Shown one piece after another: positions 1-9,188 of a DNA stretch of 64,000 nucleotides (position 1 is the stretch's first letter; each line of letters opens with the position of its first letter). Position numbers and translations under genes: made by a program. Below the pieces are notes generated by a model that saw only the letters and a list, made by a program, of their open reading frames with translations, searched no databases and was not told the origin of the DNA. Origin of the DNA: Nocardioides sp. TF02-7 (GTDB lineage Bacteria > Actinomycetota > Actinomycetes > Propionibacteriales > Nocardioidaceae); contig NZ_CP092535.1 of assembly GCF_022437945.1 (NCBI RefSeq), positions 3,472,001-3,536,000 on the forward strand. Direction: 5' to 3'.

Positions 1-729
1 GTGTGGATGGTGACGCCCCGCTTCTCGGCCAGGGGGGAGGAGCGTCTCGGCCGCGTCCTCGGCGAGGAGCGACAGGTCGACCCGCCCGCGGGCGAAGGCG
101 CGCTGGTCGGCGCGGCTGAGCAGGAGCAGCGCCTCGGTGAGCTCGATCGCGCGGGTGTTGACGGCGTGGAGCCGCTCGACGAGCTCGTCGACGTCGCGGT
201 GCGGGTCGTTGCGGGCGACGTCGAGGAGCGTCTGGCTGATCGCGAGCGGCGTGCGCAGCTCGTGGGAGGCGTTGGCGGCGAACCGCTGCTGCTCCGCGAC
301 GTGCGCCTCGAGCCGCGCCAGCATCGAGTCGAAGGCGTCGGCGAGCTCGCGGAACTCGTCCTGGCGCCCGGGCAGCGCGACCCGGTGCGAGAGCGAGCCG
401 GTCGCGGCCACCCGGGTCGCCTCGGTGACCCGGCTGAGCGGCGCGAGCATCCGGCCGGCGAGGAACCACCCGCCGGCGAGGCCGAGCACGAGCAGGAACG
501 CCAGCGCCCAGAGGGCACGCGGCACGAACGCCCGCTCGAGGTCGGAGCGGTTGGGCACGAAGAGGCTCGGTCGGCCGGCGCCGGGATCGGTGACGATGAC
601 GCCGTCGGGCACGTAGCGCAGGAGGAACACCCACACCACGGCCAGCAGCAGCGCACCCGCGACCATGAGGAAGCCCGCGTAGCTCAGGGTGAGCTTGAGG
701 CGGACGCTCAGGCCGGGCGGCCTACCCAC
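1..729 (-). CDS. Sensor histidine kinase, partial (VanS-like)
   Basis: C-terminal part lies beyond the window. From a GTG start overlapping the stop of the upstream response regulator, the protein shows a membrane segment at about residues 17-38, a short extracytoplasmic loop, a second segment at about 72-92, a HAMP-like linker, and the H-box ASHELRTPLA with the phospho-acceptor His at about residue 156. The reading frame breaks at a run of six Gs at 32-37; removing one restores an open frame, so this is probably a sequence error. It should autophosphorylate and pass phosphate to the neighbouring OmpR-type regulator. The adjacent divergent VanY-type peptidase suggests a cell-wall signal, but the ligand is unknown. 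Confidence 0.88.
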   Translation of the reverse strand, partial: MGRPPGLSVRLKLTLSYAGFLMVAGALLLAVVWVFLLRYVPDGVIVTDPGAGRPSLFVPNRSDLERAFVPRALWALAFLLVLGLAGGWFLAGRMLAPLSRVTEATRVAATGSLSHRVALPGRQDEFRELADAFDSMLARLEAHVAEQQRFAANASHELRTPLAISQTLLDVARNDPHRDVDELVERLHAVNTRAIELTEALLLLSRADQRAFARGRVDLSLLAEDAAETLLPPGREAGRHHPH

Positions 730-1417
730 CGCGCGCTCCGTCCCCGTCCGGCCCGGGCGGCGTGGCGATGCGGTAGCCCACGCCGGCGACGGTCGCGATC
801 AGCCACGGCTCGCCGAGCCGCTTGCGCAGGGCGGAGACGGTGATCCGGACCGCGTTGGTGAACGGGTCGGCGTTCTCGTCCCAGGCCCGCTCGAGGAGCT
901 CCTCGGCGCTGACGACCCCGCCCTGGGCCCCGACGAGCACCTCGAGCACCGCGAACTGCTTGCGCGTCAGCGCGACGTAGCGGCCGTCGCGGAAGACCTC
1001 GCGGCGGAACGGGTCGACCCGCAGCCCGGCGAGCTCCTGCACCGGCGGTCGCACCTGGCCGCGCCGCCGGCCCAGCGCCCGGAGCCGGAGCACCAGCTCT
1101 CTGAGCTCGAACGGCTTGGTCAGGTAGTCGTCGGCGCCCAGCTCGAACCCCGACGCCTTGTCGTCGAGCCGGTCGGCGGCGGTGAGCATCAGCACCGGCG
1201 TGCCGCTGCCGGACGCGACGATGTGCTGCGCGACCTCGTCGCCGGAGGGCCCGGGGATGTCGCGGTCGAGCACGGCGACGTCGTACGTGTTGACGCCGAG
1301 CAGCTCGAGCGCGGTGTCGCCGTCCCCGGCGACGTCGGCGGCGATCGCCTCCAGGCGGAGTCCGTCGCGGATCGCGTCGGCCAGGTAGGGCTCGTCCTCC
1401 ACGATCAGCACACGCAT
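722..1417 (-). CDS. OmpR-family response regulator (VanR-like)
   Basis: 231 residues. The receiver domain starts MRVLIVEDEPYL, with acidic residues near position 8, phospho-acceptor Asp51 in VLDRDIPG and Lys101 in LTKPFE. A C-terminal winged helix follows (LTRKQFAVLEVLV ... VRITVSALRKRLG). The start was chosen at this Met because a longer upstream extension is only basic, low-complexity sequence; GAGGG lies 5 nt upstream. The stop overlaps the kinase start, so the two are translationally coupled. It is divergent from a VanY-like carboxypeptidase across a gap that holds a perfect 8-bp inverted repeat, its likely binding site. Family is certain; the VanR assignment rests mainly on context. Confidence 0.9.
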   Translation of the reverse strand: MRVLIVEDEPYLADAIRDGLRLEAIAADVAGDGDTALELLGVNTYDVAVLDRDIPGPSGDEVAQHIVASGSGTPVLMLTAADRLDDKASGFELGADDYLTKPFELRELVLRLRALGRRRGQVRPPVQELAGLRVDPFRREVFRDGRYVALTRKQFAVLEVLVGAQGGVVSAEELLERAWDENADPFTNAVRITVSALRKRLGEPWLIATVAGVGYRIATPPGPDGDGARGG

Positions 1418-1452
1418 AGCGCCCTCGATGCTAGGGCTCCGGGGATATCGGC

Positions 1453-1476
1453 GGCGTATCGGAAACCGGATACGCC
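1453..1476. promoter_or_regulatory. Inverted repeat between regulator and VanY gene
   Basis: GGCGTATC and GATACGCC form a perfect 8-bp inverted repeat separated by 8 nt, in the 90-bp gap between the divergent response regulator and the carboxypeptidase. Position and symmetry fit an operator for the response regulator; this is inferred. Confidence 0.55.
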
Positions 1477-1507
1477 GTCGCAACGCCGCCCTTCCTTGAC
1501 TGGCGGC

Positions 1508-2155
1508 ATGACCGGACCTCCCGCTGCCCCTGCCGCCCGCCGCCGCTGGACGGCCGTCGTCCTGGTGCTCGTCGTCGGCCTGCTCGTCGGCGCTGCTGCC
1601 GTCGGCTCGCTGCCGACCGCCGTCTCGACGGTGTGGTCACCGTTCTCCGCCGAGCCTGACCGTCGGCTGCCGCCCGACCACCTGCCGCGAGCCCGTGGCC
1701 ACGGTGTCGCCGAAGGACTCCTCCCCGAGGGTGCCACCGCTCTCGACGGGCAGTACGCCGCGATCGCGAACCTCGACCCCGCCCTGCTGGACGCGCTCCG
1801 CGCGGCGACGGCGGAGGCCGCGGACGACGGGGTCGTCCTGCAGGTCAACAGCGGCTGGCGGTCGGCGGACTACCAGCAGCGGCTGCTGGACGAGGCGGTC
1901 GTGGAGCACGGCTCGGAGTCGGAGGCGGCCCGCTGGGTCGCGACCCCGCAGACCTCGGCGCACGTGGCGGGGGAGGCGGTCGACGTCGGTCCCGCCGCGG
2001 CCGCGGCGTGGCTCGCGGACCACGGCGCCGACCACGGGCTGTGCCGGGTCTACGACAACGAGCCGTGGCACTTCGAGCTGCGGCCGCAAGCCGTCACGGC
2101 CGGCTGTCCGCCGACGTACGCCGACCCGACGCAGGACCCGCGGCTGCGGCGATGA
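1508..2155 (+). CDS. D-alanyl-D-alanine carboxypeptidase, VanY family
   Basis: 215 residues with an N-terminal membrane anchor (about residues 14-37) after a basic start, then a peptidase M15B/VanY domain. Zinc and catalytic motifs are complete: SGWRS at about 115, SAHVAGEAVD (His152, Asp159), and EPWH (Glu185, His188). It should trim the terminal D-Ala from peptidoglycan stem peptides outside the membrane. It is divergent from a VanS/VanR-like pair, which probably controls it. No vanHAX-type ligase genes are visible, so a role in wall remodelling is as likely as glycopeptide resistance. Confidence 0.88.
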   Translation: MTGPPAAPAARRRWTAVVLVLVVGLLVGAAAVGSLPTAVSTVWSPFSAEPDRRLPPDHLPRARGHGVAEGLLPEGATALDGQYAAIANLDPALLDALRAATAEAADDGVVLQVNSGWRSADYQQRLLDEAVVEHGSESEAARWVATPQTSAHVAGEAVDVGPAAAAAWLADHGADHGLCRVYDNEPWHFELRPQAVTAGCPPTYADPTQDPRLRR

Positions 2156-2211
2156 CGCGGGACCAGCGACCGCCGCCGATGGCAGTGGCCTCGGCCTGCC
2201 CCCTGCCGCCC

Positions 2212-2217
2212 TAGGCT
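2212..2217 (+). promoter_or_regulatory. Leaderless -10 element
   Basis: TAGGCT ends 6 nt before the GTG at 2224, and no ribosome binding site is visible. This spacing is typical of leaderless actinobacterial transcripts. Confidence 0.5.
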
Positions 2218-2223
2218 GGGGGC

Positions 2224-2530
2224 GTGAGCGAGCCGCCGGCGCGGACCCCGGACGGACGGCACCTCGTGATCGGGGGCCGCCGCTGGCGTGCCACGGACCC
2301 CGCCATACCCGAGCAGCGGCGCGAGGAGCTCACCCGGATCCTCATGGCGTGGCGGCGCGAGGTGCGCCGCACCAAGGGGACCGACCGCGAACGCGCGGCT
2401 CGCGCGGGGGTGCAGGCGGCCAAGGTGGCCCTCGGTGAGCGCGGCGATCCGTGGTGGGGAGCAGACCGACGAGCAGCGGCGCGCCCGCTGGAGCGCCGAC
2501 GTGCCGGAACCGACCGAGCGAGAACGCTGA
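2224..2530 (+). CDS. Small hypothetical protein, frameshifted
   Basis: Starts at GTG with MSEPPARTPDGRHLVIGGRRWR, a highly charged soluble protein ending in ALGERGDPWW. Removing one G at about 2455 (GGGG run) continues the frame through EQTDEQRRARWSADVPEPTERER to a stop at 2530, giving about 101 residues. Without the correction the tail becomes arginine-rich noise. I recognise the type as a small conserved actinobacterial protein of unknown function. It has no signal peptide or membrane segment. A leaderless promoter motif precedes the GTG. Confidence 0.6.
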
Positions 2531-2549
2531 CCGACCGGAGGGCGGTGTC

Positions 2550-2720
2550 CTAGTCCTCCCGCAGGGCGTGGTGCTGGTCGACGTTGCGCACGGCGTCCGG
2601 GTCGGCGACGACGCTGGTGTCGACGCTCGCGATGGTCTCCTCCGCCTGCGGGCTCGGTGGGAGGCTGCGGAAGTCCGCCTCGCTCGCGGCCCGACCCGGC
2701 TTCTTCCCGCTCGTCGTCAT
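2550..2720 (-). CDS. Small hypothetical protein
   Basis: 56 residues starting MTTSGKKPGRAASEADFRSL and ending HHALRED. It is hydrophilic and probably partly disordered, with no recognised domain. It lies tail to tail with the preceding small gene and is followed upstream by the sulfatase terminator. Codon use fits a real gene, but the short length leaves doubt. Confidence 0.5.
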   Translation of the reverse strand: MTTSGKKPGRAASEADFRSLPPSPQAEETIASVDTSVVADPDAVRNVDQHHALRED

Positions 2721-2786
2721 GGGCCGACCATAGAGCAACGCAGCGGGCCGTTCATCGCTTCGGCGCGGCCGGACCCTCCGACGCGT

Positions 2787-2823
2787 GGACGGGCCCGGGC
2801 GCAGCGCGCGCCCGGGCCCGTCC
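2787..2823 (-). terminator. Strong hairpin after sulfatase gene
   Basis: A perfect 16-bp stem (2787-2802 with 2808-2823) with a 5-nt loop, just downstream of the sulfatase stop on the minus strand. There is no clear U-tract, as is common in high-GC actinobacteria. Confidence 0.7.
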
Positions 2824-2843
2824 TTCCTCACGTCCCCCTGGTG

Positions 2844-4568
2844 CTACGGCCGCGGCAGGAGGAACGGCACCGGCTCGCCCGCGGCGACGGTGATGGTGTC
2901 GCGGTGGTGCCGCCTGATCCTCCCGTCGACGTAGGTCTCGCCGGTGAAGCGCCTCAGCACGCGCGTCGGCTGTCCCTCGCGGAGCGTCGCCAGCGGCGCG
3001 TTCGTCTCGTCGAGCCACCGGATCAGCTGTCGGCCGAGGTGGTGCACGAGCCCGGGCTTGCGGGCGGCGAGGTCGGTGGTCTCGCCGAGGTCGCGGGCCA
3101 GGTCGTAGAGCTCGAACGAGCCGTCGGTGTAGTCGTAGTGGAGCTTCCACCGGCCGTCACGGACGGTGGACGCGGGCCCTGCACCCCGACGTACGCCGGC
3201 AGGTGGTGGAAGTGGTCGCGCTCGATCGTGGTGCCCCGGCTGAACGCCCGCCTGAGGTCGACGCCGTCGAGCGGGACCCGGCGCGGCAGCTTCGCCTTCG
3301 CGTACGAGGCGAGCGTCGGGTAGAGGTCCGTGCTGTTGACGATCGTCTCGTTGGCGCGACCGCCGCCCCGGACCAGGTCGCGGTTCTTGCTCCACACGAT
3401 CCACGGCACACGCACGCCGCCCTCGTAGACCTGCCCCTTGTCGCCGCGGAGCGGGCCGTTGAACGCGCCGGAGTTGACCGGGTCCTCCTCGCCGCCGTTG
3501 TCCGAGGTGAAGATGACCAGGGTGTTGTCGGCGAGCGGCCTGCCGCCGTTGCGCGGGTCCGGTGTCTCCTCGAGGTAGTCGATGATGCGGGCCACCGACT
3601 GGTCGACGCCTTCGGTCAGGGGCGGCGTACGACGGCTTGGCGGGCGCGTCGCCGGGAGCCTTGGCACGGTACTTCGCCAGCAGGTCCGGGCGCGCCTGCG
3701 CGTCGTTGACCGGGAAGTGCGGCGCGAAGTGGCTCACCCAGAGGAAGAACGGGTCGTCCTTGCGGCGCTCGATGAAGTCGAGGGTCGCGTCGGTCTGGGC
3801 GTCGGTCACGTGCTTGTCGGTGCCGACGAGGGCGTCGAGCTGGGCATCACCGACGCCGTCGCTGTAGGGCGCGATGTTCTCGTCGACGTACTCCTGGGTG
3901 TAGTCCTCGGCGAACTGGTCGAGCTCGGGCGCCACCGTCTCGTTGAACTGGCCGTCGGTGGCGAAGTAGTAGGTGGCGTGCGAATTCGGCCCGCCGCCCC
4001 AGCTCTCGTCGTACCCGTGGCTGGTCACGATCTCCTCGACCGACCCGGTGACGTGGAACTTGCCGGTGTAGCCGGTGGTGTACCCGGCGTCCTGGAGGGT
4101 CTCGCCGATGGTCGGGTAGCTCACCGGCACGGCGTGCCTCCCGTCCTCGGGCCGCCCCTGCGTCACGCCGCGCAGCGGGCTGGTCTCGGAGCCCGTGCCG
4201 GCGCCGACGGAGTAGACGTTGTTGGTCGGGCGGGTGCCGTACTGGCCGGTGTGCAGGGCGGTCCGCGTCGGGCTGCACTGGACGGACGCGTAGGCCTCGG
4301 TGAACACCTGGCCCTCCGCGGCGAGCCGGTCGAGGGCGGGTGTCTCGTTGAAGTCGTTGTCGTGGCCGCCGTTGACCCGGCCGGTGCCCAGGTCGGCCCA
4401 GCCGAGGTCGTCGGCCATGACGAAGACCAGGTTGGGGCGCGGCGCGTCGGCCGGTCGGGGGCCGGCGCTCGCGGTGCTCGCCTGTGACGTGCCGAGGACG
4501 GGAGCGAGGCTGGCCAGGGTGAGGACGGCGGGCGCAGCGATCGCCGTGAGCAGCTTGCGGGATGGCAT
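2844..4568 (-). CDS. Secreted arylsulfatase, two frameshifts
   Basis: Start chosen at the Met with GAAGGA 8 nt upstream. A signal peptide covers about residues 1-36. The type I sulfatase core follows: the metal-binding pair in VFVMADDLGW (Asp53, Asp54) and the CxPxR signature CSPTR with Cys98, the residue converted to formylglycine. Later motifs include FTSDNGGEE and the C-terminal DGRWKLHYDY block. The frame breaks at 3619-3622 (surplus C in CCCC) and near 3175 (missing base); joining the three pieces gives about 574 residues, the normal length. It should hydrolyse sulfate esters outside the membrane; the substrate cannot be told. The divergent neighbour is the maturation enzyme for Cys98. 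Confidence 0.85.
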   Translation of the reverse strand: MPSRKLLTAIAAPAVLTLASLAPVLGTSQASTASAGPRPADAPRPNLVFVMADDLGWADLGTGRVNGGHDNDFNETPALDRLAAEGQVFTEAYASVQCSPTRTALHTGQYGTRPTNNVYSVGAGTGSETSPLRGVTQGRPEDGRHAVPVSYPTIGETLQDAGYTTGYTGKFHVTGSVEEIVTSHGYDESWGGGPNSHATYYFATDGQFNETVAPELDQFAEDYTQEYVDENIAPYSDGVGDAQLDALVGTDKHVTDAQTDATLDFIERRKDDPFFLWVSHFAPHFPVNDAQARPDLLAKYRAKAPGDAPAKPSYAAPDRRRRPVGGPHHRLPRGDTGPAQRRQAARRQHPGHLHLGQRRRGGPGQLRRVQRPAPRRQGAGLRGRRACAVDRVEQEPRPGPGRRSRQRDDRQQHGPLPDARLVREGEAAAPGPARRRRPQAGVQPGHHDRARPLPPPAGVRRGAGPASTVRDGRWKLHYDYTDGSFELYDLARDLGETTDLAARKPGLVHHLGRQLIRWLDETNAPLATLREGQPTRVLRRFTGETYVDGRIRRHHRDTITVAAGEPVPFLLPRP

Positions 4569-4708
4569 CGAGATTCCTTCGGTCGGGAACGGTCGCTGAA
4601 AACTATTGTTAGTCAACTTGGATAGTCAACAATGAGGCCGTGTCGGCATTTCCTGCTGCGGCACGCTTGAAGACGTATAACACAACTGAACTACTGTAGT
4701 TTGAGGTC
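4569..4708. promoter_or_regulatory. Divergent sulfatase/FGE promoter region
   Basis: An AT-richer stretch than its surroundings. It holds two direct copies of TAGTCAAC (4610-4617 and 4623-4630, 13 bp apart) and a perfect 13-bp palindrome AACTACTGTAGTT (4689-4701) that contains a TACTGT -10-like hexamer just before the FGE start. These are candidate operators coordinating the two genes; the regulator is unknown. Confidence 0.5.
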
Positions 4709-5774
4709 ATGACGACCGACCCCCGCTCCCGCCGCGCTCTGCTGCCCCTCCTCGAGCCGAGCGGACACCCCTCGCACGAGCACGCCGGGACCGCAGGGTC
4801 GTGCTGCGCTCCCTCCGCCGCGGTGACAGCGGCCGGACACCGTCCTGTCCACAGCGCGGTGTCGCCCGTGCCGCCGGGGGAGCGCAGCACCCGGGGGCAG
4901 GTCCTCATCGGCGCGGGCACGTTCTGGATGGGCGACAGCCACGGCGACGGGTATGCCGCCGACGGTGAGCGGCCCGTCCACCAGGTCCGGCTCTCGCCGT
5001 ACTTCATCGACACCAAGGCGGTGACGAACGCCCAGTTCGCCTCCTTCGTGAAGGCGACGGGGTACGTCACCGATGCCGAGCGCGACGGAGTGTCCGCGGT
5101 GTTCCACCTCGCGGTCGAGGCCGGCCCGGGCGACATCGTCCAGCGGGCCGCCGGCGTGCCGTGGTGGCTGGCGGTCCGCGGCGCCGACTGGCGCCACCCG
5201 GCCGGCCCGCGATCGAGCATCAGCGACCTCCAGAACCACCCGGTCGTCCACGTGTCGTGGCGCGACGCCCGGGCCTACTGCCACTGGGCGGGCAAGCGGT
5301 TGCCGACCGAGGCGGAGTGGGAGCACGCCGCCCGCGGCGGCCCTCGACCGGGCGCGCTACCCCTGGGGCGACGAGCTGACCCCTCGCGGGCGCTGGCGCT
5401 GCAACATCTGGCAGGGCGAGTTCCCCCGGCGCAACACTCTCGACGACGGCTACCTCACCACCGCGCCGGTGACGGCGTTCCAGCCCAACGGCTACGGCCT
5501 GCACAACACGGTCGGCAACGTGTGGGAGTGGTGCCTCGACGCGTTCCGCCCCACCGAGTACGCCGACCGGGCAGGCGACGAACCGGTCGTCGACCCGGTC
5601 GCGGCGGAGCCACCGGTGGCCGACGACACCACTGTGCGGAGAGTGATGCGGGGCGGGTCCTACCTGTGCCACGACAGCTACTGCAACCGCTACCGCGTCG
5701 CCGCCCGCTCCTCCAACACCGCCGAGTCCTCCTCGGCCAACATCGGCTTCCGCTGCGCCAACGACGCGGTGTGA
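4709..5774 (+). CDS. Formylglycine-generating enzyme, one frameshift
   Basis: FGE/SUMF1 family. The protein opens with a His/Cys-containing extension, then [37 protein letters not shown] and the active-site block [16 protein letters not shown], which keeps both catalytic cysteines and ends in NIGFRCAND. The frame breaks at 5341-5343 (surplus C); with correction the protein has about 354 residues, the family norm. It oxidises the active-site Cys of type I sulfatases to formylglycine before folding. It is divergent from a sulfatase carrying CSPTR, so the pair forms a functional unit. Confidence 0.9.
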
Positions 5775-5897
5775 GAGAGCCTCGGCCGGTCGGTCGATCC
5801 GGGCGGAAGGAGGGGCAGCCGTACGCCGCGCGGAGTACGCCGAAGTGTCTGCCGTGGCCGGACGCGCCAGCGCCGCCTCCTTGACAGCGTGGTCGCC

Positions 5898-7984
5898 ATG
5901 ACCACTGAGCTAGCGGCGCCCGACCACACCGGCGCCGAGAAGAGACCCAACAGATCCCGGACCAAGGCCGTGCTGCCCTGGGTCATGGTGGTCGCGTGGA
6001 TCGGGCTGCTGGTGGGCGGCTACCTGCTCGCCGGCAAGCTCGACTCGGTGACCCGCGACGGGCAGGCGGACTACCTGCCCGCCAGCGCCCAGTCGACCAA
6101 GGTGCTGGAGGCCGAGGCCGGCCTGCCTGGCGGCGAGAGCGGCCTGATCGTGGTCGTGCACGAACGACCGGGCGGGCTCCAGCCGGGAGATCGGGAGGCG
6201 GTCGAACGCGGCCGGACCGCGCTGGCGGAGCGATTCGGCACCGGCACCTTGCCCGAGATCGTCGACTCCGACGACGGCACGGCGCTGATGTACGCGCTTC
6301 CGCTCGACCGTGACGCGGTCGCCGAGGAGGCCGGTGCCACCGCGGACGCACGTGCCCTCCTCGACGACCTGCCGAGTGGCCTGAACGCACATGTCACTGG
6401 TCCGACCGCGCTGGGGGCCGACATGGACGAGGTCTTCGACGCCGTCGACGCGACGTTGATGCTCGCCACTGCCGTGGTGGTGGCGCTCCTGCTGATCCTC
6501 ACGTACCGCAGTCCGCTGCTGTGGCTGGTTCCGCTCGCCTCGGTCGGGGTCGCGGCGATCACGGCGATGGGCACCGTCTACGCGCTCACCCAGATCTTCG
6601 ACTTCACCATCACGAGCATGAGCTCGGCGCTGCTGATCGTGCTGGTCTTCGGCGCGGGCACCGACTACGCCCTGCTGCTCGTGGCTCGCTACCGCGAGGA
6701 GCTGCACCGCCACGAACGGCCGATCGACGCGATGCTGCCGGCGCTGCGGGGGCCGGCCCGGCCATCCTCGCCTCGGCGGCAACGGTGGCGGCCGGCTTGT
6801 TGTGCCTGTTGGCCGCCGATCTCAACAGCATCAGCAGACTCGGCCCGGTGGGTGCGGCGGGCATCGGGGCGGCGTTGCTGGTCATGCTGACGCTCTTCCC
6901 GGCCCTCCTGGTGGTGCTCGGACGCCGGGTCTTCTGGCCGTTCGTCCCCCCGGCTCGGGGGTGAGGCACACAAGTCCCGGTCCGGCTGGGCTCGACTCGG
7001 CGAGCTGGTGGCCCGCCGCCGCGTGGTCAGCTGGGCGGTCCCGCTGGTGGTCCTGGGCGGTCTTGCGCTGGGCACCGTGGGTGCGAGCGGCTCGCTCCCG
7101 CAGCTGGACCAGTTCGCCCGTTCGACACCGGACTCGGTGACCGGGGCAAAGCTGATCGAGGAGCGGTTCCCCGAGGAGAGCGGTCAGCCGATCACCGTGA
7201 TGAGCCGGCCGGACCAGAGCCGCGAGGTCCTGGCTGCCGTCGAAGGCACGCCCGGGGTCGCCCGAGCCGAGACGGGCCGGTCCAGCGACGACTGGGTGGA
7301 GATCTCGGCGCTCCCCGGTCGATCCCCCGGAGAGCGCGGGGGGAGACGGCGACGATCAAGCAGCTGCGGGAGAACGTGCGCGAGGTCGCCGGCGAGGCCG
7401 CGCTGGTCGGCGGGTCGAGCGCCGAGAAGCTCGACGAGGTCGAGACCAACGAGTCCGACCGCAACCTGGTGATGCCGCTGATCCTGCTGGTGGTGCTCGC
7501 GATCCTCGGGCTGCTGCTGCGGGCGATCGTGGCTCCACTGGTGCTGGTCGCCACCGTCGTGGTGTCGTACTTCGGAGCCCTCGGGCTGTGCAACCTGCTG
7601 TTCGGCCAGGTGCTCGGCTTCGCCGGGCTGGAGTCGTCGGTGCCCCTGATCGGCTTCCTGTTCCTGGTCGCGCTCGGTGTCGACTACAACATCTTCCTGA
7701 TGACCCGGATACGTGAGGAAGCCGTGCGGCACGGCACTGTCGAGGGCACGAAGCGTGGCCTCGCAGTGACAGGTGGGGTGATCACGTCGGCCGGCGTCGT
7801 GCTGGCGGCGACGTTCGCGGTGCTCGCCTCGCTGCCGCTCGTCATGCTCGTCGAGATCGGGATACTGGTCGCCGTCGGTGTGCTCATCGACACCTTGCTG
7901 GTGCGGTCCGTCGTGGTCCCCCGCACTGACGATGTCGCTGGGCTCGAGGATCTGGTGGCCCAGCGGGCTCTCGCGGGTGGGTGA
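5898..7984 (+). CDS. MMPL-family transporter, several frameshifts
   Basis: RND-type lipid/efflux transporter. N-terminal TM segment (VLPWVMVVAWIGLLVGGYLL), a soluble porter domain, a five-helix bundle with the proton-relay motif FGAGTDYALLLVARYREE, then a second half with ALGVDYNIFLMTRIREE. Both Asp-Tyr pairs known from MmpL proteins are present. The frame shifts near 6744, in a C6 run at about 6944-6949, and twice between 7314 and 7355; the corrected protein is about 696 residues, normal for a short MMPL. An in-frame GTG at 5889 is an alternative start. A NarL-type two-component system follows 28 nt downstream and may regulate or share a transcript with it. Confidence 0.85.
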
Positions 7985-8012
7985 GGACGGTGTCGATGAT
8001 CGTGGGTGAACG

Positions 8013-9188
8013 ATGACGGCGCTCCGTCCGCCAGTGGCCGATCGGCTGCTGGCGGCGGGGTCGTTCGTGCTCGGCCTCGTCGTCGCGATCACGCTCGAGG
8101 CGGTCGATCTCGACGGCGGGCGAAGCGTGGATCTGGGGGCGGTCGCGCTCCTGGGCGCGATGTCGGCGCCGTTGCTCGCCCGTCGGCGTTGGCCGATCCC
8201 CGTCGTCCTCGCGGTCCTCGCCGTGTCGACGCCGTACCACCTCCTCGACTACCCCCACGAGGCCACGATGCCGGCCTCGCTCGTGGCGGCGTTCACGGCG
8301 GCGCGCTACAGCGAGCCGCAGCGGCGGGCCGTCGCCGCCCTGGTGGCCGTGGGTGCGGTGACCGTGCCGGTCGTGGCCGACGAGGCGTCAGGGGCACCCG
8401 GCGATGCGCTCCTCGGCGTCGGCTGGCTGTTCATGGCCTTCTTCGCCGGGCTGGCGGTCCGCTTCCACCAAGCCTGGAAGGCCTCCGTCTCTGCGCGGCT
8501 CGAACAGGAGCGTGCCGACGAGGTCGAGCGGCGGGTGGCCGAGGAGCGAGTACTGATCGCCGCCGAGCTGCACGACGTGCTGGCCCATGGTCTCGCGGTC
8601 GCGAACGTCCAGGCGTCGGTCGCCGCGCACCTCATCGACCAGCTGCCGAGGCCGGCCGATGCGCCGCTGCAGGAGCTCTCCAGCACACTGCACGACCTGG
8701 CGGACACGAGCCGAGCCACGCTCCACGAGCTGCGTGCCGTGCTGGACGTCCTGCACGGTGGCGAGACCGAGCCGACCGAGCCAGCGCCCCGGCTCGGCGA
8801 GCTGCAACGCCTGGTGGACATGGCCGAGGCGGCTGACGTCCGGGTCGACGTGGAGGCTGCCGGGCTGCCGGACGAGCTACCGTCGACGGTGTCCGTCGTG
8901 GCCTATCGGATCATCCAGGAGTCGCTGACCAATGTCATCCGGCACTCGACGGCGAAGCACGCGACCGTCCGACTCGACCAGGACGGCCGCCGGCTGCGGA
9001 TCGCGATCGTCGACCGCGGGCCGGCACGACCGGACGCGACCGTGACGGCGGCCGGCTTCGGGATCGCCGGGATGTCGGGCCGCGCGCAGGCCGTCGGCGG
9101 CGAGCTGTCCGCCGGGCCCGGCGCGTCCGGAGGGTTCGAGGTACGCGCCAGCCTGCCGCTGCCGGAGATCTGGCGGGTGCCGTCGTGA
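8013..9188 (+). CDS. NarL-family sensor histidine kinase
   Basis: 391 residues. Four or five hydrophobic segments span about residues 10-150 with no large extracytoplasmic domain. A HisKA_3 dimerisation domain with the H-box AAELHDVLAHGLAV follows, and an HATPase domain with ESLTNVIRHS (N-box) and GFGIAGMSGRAQ (G-box). This is the DesK/LiaS-like class that senses through its membrane region. Its stop overlaps the start of the response regulator (GTGA), so the two are translationally coupled. It lies 28 nt after the MMPL transporter. Confidence 0.92.
   Translation: MTALRPPVADRLLAAGSFVLGLVVAITLEAVDLDGGRSVDLGAVALLGAMSAPLLARRRWPIPVVLAVLAVSTPYHLLDYPHEATMPASLVAAFTAARYSEPQRRAVAALVAVGAVTVPVVADEASGAPGDALLGVGWLFMAFFAGLAVRFHQAWKASVSARLEQERADEVERRVAEERVLIAAELHDVLAHGLAVANVQASVAAHLIDQLPRPADAPLQELSSTLHDLADTSRATLHELRAVLDVLHGGETEPTEPAPRLGELQRLVDMAEAADVRVDVEAAGLPDELPSTVSVVAYRIIQESLTNVIRHSTAKHATVRLDQDGRRLRIAIVDRGPARPDATVTAAGFGIAGMSGRAQAVGGELSAGPGASGGFEVRASLPLPEIWRVPS

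Noticed and set aside
2158..2171. GGGACCAGCGACCG before the small gene at 2224 as a DosR-like box
   Set aside because: Only the left half matches; such a half-site is expected by chance in GC-rich DNA.
2844..4568. Sulfatase as a true pseudogene
   Set aside because: All motifs survive on both sides of both breaks, and similar single-base breaks occur throughout the window, so sequence error is more likely.
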